NCBI GenBank assembly: GCA_947044365.1
Contig: OX345642.1
Coordinates: forward strand, 5,480,007-5,544,006
Direction: 5' to 3'
Source: Petrosia ficiformis
Lineage: Eukaryota > Porifera > Demospongiae > Haplosclerida > Petrosiidae
DNA length: 64,000 nucleotides
The notes below the pieces were generated by a model, which had not been told where the DNA came from, did no database searches, and saw only the letters and a list, made by a program, of their open reading frames with translations. Shown here piece by piece: positions 50,888 through 60,162 of this stretch. The position numbers and the translations under genes are program-made. Numbering within the stretch: position 1 is the stretch's first letter; every line of letters begins with the position of its first letter.

Positions 50888-52123
50888 ATGCAGACTTTAC
50901 CCGAAAGAGTGATGGAGATGCTACCAGCTCCAGAACCAAAGCCTCACAATGGTTTTCGATTACAGGTATCATATCCTTATATATCTCCAGATTCGAGGCA
51001 AAAGGTATTAAATGCAATCGACAATGGAACAATTTCATCTGCTACTTCTGTTGTTGCTGAATTTGAAGAGGAATTGAAAGATTTCTTTGGAGTTTCTTTC
51101 GCTAAGGCATGCAGTAGTGGATATTCTGCTCTGGTGTTAGCACTGAAGCTAGCATCTATAACGGAAGGAGACGACGTACTGATCCCATCATTCACCATGG
51201 CCGCAGTGATGAATTCGGTGATCACAGTTGGAGCACGCCCTGTTTTTGTGGATTGTGAACAAGGAAAGTTCAATCCCTCGGTTAGCGAGTACGCAGGAAA
51301 AGTAACTCCATCCACTAAGGCATTGATTGTCTGCCATACGTATGGCATTCCAGCAGATTGTGCAGCACTCCAGGGCTTTTGCAAATCAAATGGTTTTATA
51401 TTCATTGAAGATATTGCAGAAGCTATTGGAACAGAGTTTAATGGGCATTTAGTAGGTAGATTTGGCGATTTTGCCTGTGCAAGCTTGTATGCCAATAAAA
51501 CAATAACATCTGGTGATGGTGGGTTTGTTCTAAGCAATAATGAAACAAAGACGATCTTGAAAGATCGTGCTAATAGCTATACAAACCATGGGTTTTCAAA
51601 GCAATTTCACTTTCTTCACTTTGAACATTCCGGCAACTACAAAATGTCAGGTTTACAAGCAGCATTTGTGATGCCAGCTGTTAAAAACATTCCAGAGATA
51701 ATGGAAGACCGAAGGCGAATCGCAGAGCTTTATCGCAAGCAACTTGATAGTGTCAGTGGATTAAAATTAATGCCACTTAATCCATTTGGAAAAGATGCAC
51801 CATGGATGTTTGGTGTGTTAGCTGATAATAAACAGAAAAGAACATATATTCGTAGGAAACTTGCTGACATGGGGATAGAGACTCGTGATTTCTTTTTTCC
51901 TTTACATCTTCAACCCTTGATCATTCAGAATTTAAAATCACCTCCAGATGTGCTTCCTAATGCTGAATGTCTTGGTACTTGTGGCTTCTACTTGCCAACA
52001 TTTTACGGCTTGAGGGAAGATATTATAACTGATATTTGTACTTGTTTGAAGAAAGCAGTGCTGACTGAATGTGAGAATGGATGTGCAGTGGTTGTCAATG
52101 GAAGCATTGATGGGACTCCATAG
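50888..52123 (+). CDS. DegT/DnrJ/EryC1 sugar aminotransferase, perosamine synthase-like, 411 aa
   Basis: PLP-dependent aminotransferase acting on 4-keto (or 3-keto) nucleotide sugars. Visible landmarks: CSSGYSAL (75-82, cofactor phosphate), HTYGIPAD (150-157), IEDIAEAIGTEF (173-184) with the PLP-nitrogen Asp175, SLYANKTITSGDGG (199-212) with catalytic Lys204, and FFFPLHLQP (335-343). The YANK-ITSGDGG signature and overall 411-aa length resemble bacterial GDP-perosamine synthase, which aminates GDP-4-keto-6-deoxymannose; the exact substrate is inferred. Start chosen at ATG 50888 (MQTLPERV); earlier in-frame codons lack ATG. A single exon in an intron-bearing genome, and a bacterial-type enzyme, make horizontal acquisition plausible. 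Divergent with the glycosyltransferase, convergent with the GH5 fusion gene. Unlike its neighbours, it is not present in the second duplicate. Confidence 0.88.
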   Translation: MQTLPERVMEMLPAPEPKPHNGFRLQVSYPYISPDSRQKVLNAIDNGTISSATSVVAEFEEELKDFFGVSFAKACSSGYSALVLALKLASITEGDDVLIPSFTMAAVMNSVITVGARPVFVDCEQGKFNPSVSEYAGKVTPSTKALIVCHTYGIPADCAALQGFCKSNGFIFIEDIAEAIGTEFNGHLVGRFGDFACASLYANKTITSGDGGFVLSNNETKTILKDRANSYTNHGFSKQFHFLHFEHSGNYKMSGLQAAFVMPAVKNIPEIMEDRRRIAELYRKQLDSVSGLKLMPLNPFGKDAPWMFGVLADNKQKRTYIRRKLADMGIETRDFFFPLHLQPLIIQNLKSPPDVLPNAECLGTCGFYLPTFYGLREDIITDICTCLKKAVLTECENGCAVVVNGSIDGTP

Positions 52124-53191
52124 GAGGAAGTATAACTATGAATGTACTGACATTTGATAGCTGTACTAATTATGATGATGATTAAAGTACCAATTATAAA
52201 CTTTAATTAAGTCAATTAAGTAGTATTCACATCTGTTAATGTTGTGATTGTGACATTTACAGAAGCCACCCCCTTCCACATTTTGTTACAGTGGGCTGAT
52301 AGTTTTTCCCACAGGAAAAAAAAATTGGTGATGGTGTTATGGTGCCTTTTGTCGTGGTAAATAAACTGCAGTATCTCTGCGCGAGTAAAAATTTCCCATT
52401 GTAGAGGTCGAAGGTCAGTCCTTCCTTATCCAAGACCAGAAATAGGGATGTTTTATCCCCCTAGCCCATGCCATTTAAAAACAATAGCTATGCAGAAATG
52501 CCTATGTGATTTTATGACTTTAATGTTTGCCCTCCATGTGTGTTTTAGAGCAGGTTGGACCTAAGGAGAATGTTGCATGGGGGAGACTATGCTATGTACA
52601 TGTATGTAAATTGTGAAATTTGGAATGTTACAGATACAATTTGATAAAATCTAAAGCCTGTAAAGAATACATGTGACACTACATGCTGAGACAACAATAT
52701 TGTATTAGTAGCACTGGAACATATACAATTTAATTATTATCATAGATGTTGGGGATTTTCCTGGAATTGTTGACACTATAGTATTGTAATTTCAACTTTG
52801 TATAATGGTAATTATAGTATATAATAATCCACTAAGAGATTGTAAGTAATGCAAAATTCTATCTAGCATTATCACTACTATAATAGGTGTGGCTTTTCTA
52901 GGAATTTAGGCTTTTAGCGTTAGTATATAATATTATTAGTTTGTGTCACATTTATAATAGTGAAAGTAAATATAATCTCTAATATCAACAATTTATTCCA
53001 TATGGCATACTTATGTAGGGATTTCCAAGAATTGTTGATACTCTAGTACAAGTTTCTAAAAACAGTATATACTATCATAATTTTAAAATGTTTTTATTGT
53101 GCAATCACGTGATCATTATACAACAAAAGGGTTATGTCAGGTAGATTTAGTTATTAAAGAAATAATAATGCATGAGTAATTAGAATGCATT
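52124..53191. other. intergenic, convergent gene ends
   Basis: No coding content. A weak pair of related pieces (TTGGGGATTTTCCTGGAATTG at about 52750, TAGGGATTTCCAAGAATTG at about 53016) may be an old repeat. Confidence 0.5.
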
Positions 53192-55069
53192 TCAATGGAA
53201 ATGTTTAGCAACATCCAGGAACATCTCGGTGGCGGAGCGATAAAGCATGTTATTCATATCAGTTCCAAGCTCATAATCAAGTGCATCCCACTCATCATCT
53301 CTAAAAGAGAAAAGGAGCCAACTCCATTTAAATTCTCGAAATATCGCAAGTACATCAGTGAGATATTCACATGCCCCTTGTACTTCACGGCATATTCCAA
53401 ACTCTGCAACAAGAATTTGATTGGATGGAATACAATGCTTCATTTGCCACTTATAGACAGTATCTTTTAATAAATCATAAATGAACGTACGTGTAATTTC
53501 CACTTTGTCATAAGGGCAATTAAGCCAATGGGGCACAAAGCCAGGATATGAAAATCCTGGACTTCCAAAGCGTCGTTGTAAAGTTAAGAAAGGAGGTGTA
53601 TACATATGAAATGCATATACAACATTTGAATCCGATAAAGGACGAATGCTTTCAATTGCTCGTGGACTTGCAAACCATAATCCTTTTACCACAATTTTCA
53701 CTTGCTGATCATACTTTCTGATTTCTCTTAGAACATCAGAATAAAACATATGAAGTTCTTCTGCATGATACATAGGCATGTCATCAAAGTATTGTACTTC
53801 TGTATCCTCTGTTGTATATGGTTCATTTATTGGATCGTATCCCATAATTCCACTCTGTAAATCTGTGAGAGCTTGAGCAAGATAACCCCAAAACCTAACT
53901 ACTCGTGACCTACAAGAAGAGGATTCCCAAAATATTGAGCTCGAGCCAGAGTGAAAATTACAACCTGGTAGGTCAGCCATTGTGAGAAGAAGCTTTAGAC
54001 CATATTTATTAGCTTTGAGTATTCCAGCCCTCAGCCGTGGTAGAACCTTTAACAAATGACACTTGTCATCATTGGAAGTACTGGAATGTGGATCTAAAAG
54101 ATAATTTAGATCCTTGGCATCACAAACTGCACCTACTCTAATCACCTTTATTCCATACGCAGCTGCAGCAGCAAAATCAAGCTCACTTGCTGGATTAATT
54201 GACATGTTTACTCCTCCAAATGTATTCTGCCACATTGTCACTGGATCATCATTGTTACTACTTAGTACACCTGTGTTATTCCATAATGGATCTGCAATTC
54301 CTTTAGGCCAGTTTGATTGGTAGATGAAGGAATATATTTCCTTAAAGGTTTCTTTGTCACAGTCATCAACCATGGATAGGAGGTTGCAAGAACATTCCAG
54401 ATCTGTACCACTGAAATTAATGATACCAGTTGTTTGTATTTTCCAGACAGGTACCATTGGATTCAGCATGTCTGAAGCCACATATGACTGCCAGATTGTG
54501 CCACCTTTACTAAATGTGTTGTCATAATGCTTACTAATCTCGCAAAGTGTAGGGAAACTAATGATACACATGTTAGGACAGAAGATATGAACCTGACGAT
54601 CAGTTTCATTGTCATTATAAAGTTTCCAATGAATACCCTTGACTAGTGACTCGGAGACATTTTGAAGTTTCTTGTGAGGGAATAAACGAATTCCAAAAGC
54701 TGACAAAATAGTTTTGCCTTCGTACTCCTCAATCTTTCTTGATAGAAATTTAATGTAGTTATCCTCAAAAATAACTCCACATGAACAAAATAGTAACATC
54801 TCTCTATCTGCAATGTTGGGAAAGCACGACAAGAACATTGATAAGTTGGAGAAAATGGAAACATCAGTATCAATGACATTCGTGGTAATCTGTCGGGCGT
54901 GTTCAACCAAAGAAGATGGGCAATGGATACACCAAATACCAAATCTCACCAAGTGTTCTTTCTTACGGTGATATTTCAAGGCTCTCTCACATGATTTCGT
55001 CAGAGCTTCATTCGAATCAGTTTGTACACAAGAAATAACGATGAAGAAATGATAGTCTTGTCTCTCCAT
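53192..55069 (-). CDS. degenerate GT-A domain fused to GH5 glycosidase, 625 aa
   Basis: Single exon, ATG at 55069. Residues 1-220 align with the GT-A half of the neighbouring glycosyltransferase: MLLFCSCGVI (91-100) matches ILLICDDDVV, HIFCPNMCII matches HFVHADNCLI, and WQSYVASDMLNP..VWKIQTTGI (193-216) matches the other's WMSFVLSHHLK..LWKFQATGI. The metal-binding DDD has become SCG (96-98) and the later DD has become GG, so transfer activity is probably lost and the domain may only bind sugar. Residues 280-625 are a GH5 (cellulase-type TIM barrel) domain with acid/base NEP (415-417, Glu416), HMY (488-490) and nucleophile Glu556 in VAEFG. It should hydrolyse or transglycosylate a beta-glycan. 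No signal peptide is visible. It lies convergent to the aminotransferase and upstream of the second sulfotransferase copy on the same strand. Confidence 0.87.
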   Translation of the reverse strand: MERQDYHFFIVISCVQTDSNEALTKSCERALKYHRKKEHLVRFGIWCIHCPSSLVEHARQITTNVIDTDVSIFSNLSMFLSCFPNIADREMLLFCSCGVIFEDNYIKFLSRKIEEYEGKTILSAFGIRLFPHKKLQNVSESLVKGIHWKLYNDNETDRQVHIFCPNMCIISFPTLCEISKHYDNTFSKGGTIWQSYVASDMLNPMVPVWKIQTTGIINFSGTDLECSCNLLSMVDDCDKETFKEIYSFIYQSNWPKGIADPLWNNTGVLSSNNDDPVTMWQNTFGGVNMSINPASELDFAAAAAYGIKVIRVGAVCDAKDLNYLLDPHSSTSNDDKCHLLKVLPRLRAGILKANKYGLKLLLTMADLPGCNFHSGSSSIFWESSSCRSRVVRFWGYLAQALTDLQSGIMGYDPINEPYTTEDTEVQYFDDMPMYHAEELHMFYSDVLREIRKYDQQVKIVVKGLWFASPRAIESIRPLSDSNVVYAFHMYTPPFLTLQRRFGSPGFSYPGFVPHWLNCPYDKVEITRTFIYDLLKDTVYKWQMKHCIPSNQILVAEFGICREVQGACEYLTDVLAIFREFKWSWLLFSFRDDEWDALDYELGTDMNNMLYRSATEMFLDVAKHFH

Positions 55070-56976
55070 GTTTTCCTAGCCGCCTACGCAATTCCTAGTA
55101 GCTACACCCCCTAGTCTCGCGTCGCGAGACCACATGCTATGTGTACACTAGTTTACCAACTGAATTTAAATCCAGACAGACTGCATCTCAGAAACGGTAA
55201 ATTCAAACTTTTTCTTGGAAGTATGACACAGACCCTTAGCTTGGATAGCCATCTTTGCAGTGTTTATACACACTGCCTACCATACACCACTGGTTGTTGT
55301 CTTCTTAGCATAGGGGTGGTCTAATTATTGGAACATAGAGTGGTAACTTTGCCTGTATTTTCAGCTCATTGTTTATTTTGTTTTCACAAAATCAACAAAT
55401 AAATGCAGTATCACAATGTGTAGATCTCAGCAAAAGAAATCGAACTAAAAATATGACTCAGCAGTGAATGCTCTATATAGCTACCATATAATTATTTGTG
55501 GACCTTTTAGGGTTAAGAGATGATATTATGTGTTAACATTGTAGAACCTTGCCACAAGACTGTCCTTCTGCCTTGACCGTAGTTAATCTTTTGTGGCTAG
55601 TGTATCAGTGTCAGTCTTTTGAATGAATATATTTCCTCTGTCTACCACTATTAATCTACTTTGAAGTCTAATATTTGTTGGTGATTTACTATTAGATTTT
55701 ATACTTGATTTGCCTGGGACTCAATCAAATTATTTGTGAGCCTACAAAACATAATGGTTTACAGAATGATCTTAATTATTCTTGGCTAATATTTTCTTGG
55801 GTGTTACGATGTGTTGCATACACAACCTAATGTTTCTATTATGATTCAATTGAGTCATGTGGCCTGATAGTATTTCTGCTAAAAAGTACAGTTCATTCTG
55901 TATCCAAACCTCTTTCGATTATATTTAGACCAAAAAGACTTCTTTGAAGATGAAGACAGGGCAGGGCTTAGGAGCATTGGACCTCTTTTAAGCTAATGGT
56001 TGTAGTTCACGTTCTCCCAAATGATCATGCTTGGTTACTATTAACATTGATGGAAAAAAAGTCTCAAGAGTTTTTAGATTTAGTGCAAATATAATCGATA
56101 AGGGCTATGTAAGAGACCAGGAGCGTTTGTGAATTTATTTAAAAGTCAAGACACATTCAAGAGGAGATTTGTCAAGAGGAGATTTGTCAAGAGATAACGA
56201 AGGATGAAGTGGTATACAATCCCTTTGCTTAGAACATAATAAGGATCTCAAAGAGAAGAACATTAGTATGTGTGATATGAGGGAGAACAAAAGATAAGTG
56301 GAGTTTGAGAAGAATAGGTTGAGAACAATAGAAATAGAATTTCTATAACTAAATATATGATAATTTCATGTGAGCCTTCCTCTCTTTGCTAGTCTCTAGA
56401 TCTTTTCACCTTCTATCTCTTTTCTACTGCATGTCAAACAATATCTCAACTCATCCTTTTCTACGAATTTATATCTTTAGTCTCTTAGAATAATAATTAT
56501 ATCCCCATCAATGTATCAACTTTCAACGAAGTACCTCATAGCTATATCCTTCAATCTTATCACCCTTTAAACTTGAAGGTTCCTTACTCTCGGCTGTGAT
56601 AGAATATGTACGGATGTCAAAACCCTAAAAGTATGTGAACAAGGAGGTTGGGATAAGGTATAATAGCAGGAACAACATTAAACAAACATAACTCTACATA
56701 ATCATTTATGTCACTAAAGAAAAAGCCAAACTAGCTGTACTTATTCAAAAGTGGTTTGTTTACTTTTTGATCTTGTTCACATCCTCTATATCAGAGATAT
56801 ATTCTGTCTTGAACGTTTACTATAATTTTGTTTATAGACAAAATATATATTAATTTATCAGATATTCATGCTATATGTGATACAGAGGAACACACGTGTT
56901 GCAAAACCAGCCCCTCCCATAATTATATAGATATATATATATATAATTATAGTGCCAGTATAATTATTCAATTGCT
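55070..56976. other. intergenic between GH5 gene and duplicate unit 2
   Basis: No supported exons. A small palindrome CTCGCGTCGCGAG lies at 55115, in the likely promoter of the GH5 fusion gene, and a short direct triplication (GTCAAGAG-GAGATTT) at about 56150-56200. Confidence 0.5.
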
Positions 56977-57070
56977 CTTAATACTATTATTCTCATTTAA
57001 ATAATAACTTAATTAAATAGAATGTCTACGCAAGACGTCCTACTCTAAAAAGAGCATTGTAACTTGGATG

Positions 57071-57871
57071 TCACTGACATTTATCAAGCCAGTCTGATGT
57101 TAAATGAATACAAGAATTGCATTCTTTGATCTTCTCCATTATATCCTTATAATTTGTAATCTTCTCATGTAAAGGTAAAGGGTTTTGTCTTATCGAAACA
57201 GCTGATGTAGGACAAAATTCCAAATTCAAAAATGAAAATATTCTTTCAATTACAACTGTTTGGTCTGCTTCAAGTTCCTCAAATGAAATAAATAAATGTT
57301 TACACTTTGTAGAGATGAGTGATACAGTTTTTGCCCATCTTGCTCTTTCAACATTCATGTAGTTTTTAAACTCCTCCCAGTCAACTTCAATAGCATACTC
57401 ATTTGCTCTCTTTTCAGAGTACCAAATGTCTGTTTGGAAAGCAATTTTTAAGGAAACAAATGTTTCCAGAAAGTTCTCTCTGTATAAAACTATCACTGGC
57501 GGATTTCTCAAAGCAGTTAATAGTTTAGCGAAAGATAATTTACAGTACTCCAACTGTTCGTTAAACATTTTGAAACCCGTAAATGCCAACCAGATTTTCA
57601 AAGGAAGCAATTGTTCTAAAATGTAGTCAATCAGATGATCATCCTTAGCTCCTACTAGTTTTCTTTTCAGCAGGTACTCCCTATTCAACAGTTCACCTCT
57701 GCATTGAATAGATGGATGACAGTTCAACAGTTGAACCAACAGAGTTGATCCAGATCGACCAGAACTTAGAATAACGAAGGATTTGTTCATGAAAGGAATC
57801 CAGAAGAGAATAGTCTTAATTCTGGCCAGTACCCACCTCCATAGTGAAAAACTAGCCATTGCAGTTATCAT
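57071..57871 (-). CDS. sulfotransferase, second copy, 266 aa
   Basis: Same enzyme as 47157-47954: donor loop VILSSGRSGST, then NPPVIVLYRENFLETFVS. Differences include YLLKRK for DIQKRK, M for I in KMFNEQ, and W for C in ERARWAK. From FSLWRWVL onward it matches copy 1, but the N-terminus is different (MITAMAS in place of MKMSIG) because a transposon end is inserted immediately upstream. In-frame ATGs are at 57871 and 57859; both lie in transposon-derived DNA. The catalytic part is intact, so the copy may be functional if transcribed, but its original promoter is separated by 2.2 kb. Confidence 0.8.
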   Translation of the reverse strand: MITAMASFSLWRWVLARIKTILFWIPFMNKSFVILSSGRSGSTLLVQLLNCHPSIQCRGELLNREYLLKRKLVGAKDDHLIDYILEQLLPLKIWLAFTGFKMFNEQLEYCKLSFAKLLTALRNPPVIVLYRENFLETFVSLKIAFQTDIWYSEKRANEYAIEVDWEEFKNYMNVERARWAKTVSLISTKCKHLFISFEELEADQTVVIERIFSFLNLEFCPTSAVSIRQNPLPLHEKITNYKDIMEKIKECNSCIHLTSDWLDKCQ

Positions 57872-60085
57872 CTTGTAAACACCCGCATATCTCCGTGTAT
57901 CCAATATATTAGAAGACACACCTATAATTAATTATTCATCTTTTTTTCCCGCCAGCGCTTAAATTGCAATTTGCTGTAGAAAGCCCATCCAATTGATAAT
58001 CTTCTTTACTACCTACTTTGACTGTAAGTATTTCTGAACAGTTTGTTTAAATTTCATTACTGTTACTGTTAAGTTCACCATTTATTCATAATTATTTGTT
58101 TATGTGTATATATATTAATTATTTTTTGTTACTGTGCTGATCATTGTATCAGTATACTAAAATATAATATTTTTAAATAAAAGTTGTTCTAACAACTACC
58201 ATGGCAAGTTGTAATCCACCACGAACTGTATGTCCATACTGTACAAAAACATTTGCATTCCGAAGTGAGTTATCACGACACATAATGAAAGATCACTCTG
58301 AGAAAAAAAGAAGCAACTGATAGTCTTGGATGTAATCTATGTGACTCTAGGTTAGTTCATTGTCATAACATGTAACTTAGCCTCACTTATAATAATTTAG
58401 GTTTCCAACAATCTCAAATTTGATGACACATATTCAAAAAGATCATCAAATAGAAGTACATAATGAACAGTGCCATTTTGCAAATCTTCAAGAGTTCACT
58501 AAATGGAAAAAAAGAGAAGATAGAAGTAAATCATACTTTGTACAGCATTCTTCAAGTAGGGTATATGGTGCTATGAAATACTGGTATCTGTATTGTAATA
58601 GATCTGGAAACGTTTGAATCCGAGGACAGGGTAAGTGCCAATTAAAATAAAAGTACAAGGTTCATGTAAAACAGGACTGTGATGTATTGCCCACATGAAA
58701 GTAATGCAAGACACAATAACGAGTTATTATGGTTGAATACTGTTCAACTTATAATAGCCATTCTGTCCAACTTGCTCATCTTCCTGTCCCATCTGAGATA
58801 AAACACAAAATAGCAGCCAAATTACATGATGATTACACGAAATCTGGTGTACGAGCAACTACAAAAAGTAGAGAAAGGAAAAATGACACACAGAAAAACT
58901 GAAATATACAAAAGACACAAAGCTGCAATAGAGTTAAAAAGCAATCCATACAAGTTCTTCCATACCAAGAAAATTTATGGAGAATTGACAATAAGAGGAA
59001 CCAGTATACCCTAGAAATACTACAAAAAGAGTGTTCATGTCAACTTTATTGCTCAATGTGCAAAGCATGTATACACATGTATTCATGCACATGCATGGAT
59101 GCAACCATACATAACACTGTGTGCAAACATGCGCATTTTCTACATATGTCAATATATAAAGATGTTCATCAAGATGACAGTAAAGTTGAACACATACATG
59201 TAGCTAATACTGATGAGGATATGAGCATTGAAGAAGTAGAGGGAATTGAAACAAATAATAGCGAAAGTGAACCTGAGAAAGAAGTTCACAATGATCATGA
59301 TCAGATGAAACCATTAGAGTTTAATACACAAGAGTATTTTTCACATGTGCTACAAGCTGACTTAATTACTGATCTTACAACATGTAAAAGTAATGTGGAA
59401 GACTTGACTCACAAAATCCAATGTTTAGTACAACCGTGTAACGATATTGATACTCTCACAACAGTTAAGCAATATCTTCAATCAGCCATTTCAGTTCTTG
59501 AAGCCAAAAATCTTTATCCAAAAGAAGATTATTTCACACCCACAATAACTCCAGCACCTAATTCAAATCATGAAAAGCAACCACGTTTCTTCTCTACTAA
59601 AAGTAAAAGAAAAATTACATCAAAAAGATGGGCAAAACCTTCAAAAGACGAAGCAGATGAAGTAAAATCAAAACTAATGAATTCTGAAATAATATGTGGA
59701 AGTTTTGGAAAGAGGAGGACACTAGCAATGATGACACTGAAATACCATGGATTCAGTGTGACATTTGTGAGCTTTGGATTCATGTCTCCTGTCACATTGA
59801 CAATGAAATTGATATGGAAGGACAATATAATTTTATATATATATATGTGAAAATTGTCACATCATTAATTAATTTGATTGTATAATCACTTACTATGATA
59901 ATTATTTAACAGATTATTTAACAGTAATAGATATGAAAGTCAACTGAATACATTCTTCAATGAAATTTTAATTACGTGCAAGAATTAAAAAGGGTTAAAA
60001 ATTATATGCGGAAGTTAAATTAAAAAGGGTTAAACATTATATGCGGAATTATGCAGAAGTGGTAACGGTCTGTACCTAATGGCTA
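57853..60085. mobile_element. MULE-like DNA transposon insertion
   Basis: Comparison with unit 1 shows that this block is absent there. Terminal TAGCCATT / AATGGCTA are inverses, and CCGCATAT occurs near both ends. The flanks TAGTGAAAAAC (57842-57852) and TAGAGAAAAAC (60088-60098) form a 9-11 bp target duplication with one mismatch; unit 1 has TAGAGAAAAAC once (near 47928). A 9-11 bp duplication and the encoded SWIM-type protein both point to the Mutator-like superfamily. Confidence 0.7.
58201..59885 (+). pseudogene. decayed C2H2-SWIM-PHD transposon gene
   Basis: From ATG 58201 a C2H2 finger CPYCTKTFAFRSELSRH...H is followed, after a one-base frameshift and a short intron (about 58350-58401), by a second finger CNLCDSRF..LMTHIQKDH. 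Next come FTKWKKREDRSKSYFVQ and YLYCNRSG, a segment typical of MULE-type proteins. Stops and frameshifts then break the frame. The core transposase region (DDE) is missing. Near 59025-59145 a SWIM zinc-finger pattern appears (CTCMDATIHNTVCKHAH), followed by an acidic region and, in another frame at about 59690-59800, a PHD-like finger (WIQCDICELWIHVSC). It is an internally deleted, inactive copy. Related C2H2/SWIM/PHD genes may exist elsewhere in this genome. Confidence 0.7.
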
Positions 60086-60162
60086 GTTAGAGAAAAACAT
60101 TTTCTTAAAATTAATGATTAAAGTAGGTATAATAATTATTATTAAACGTTTATTGAAAATAA

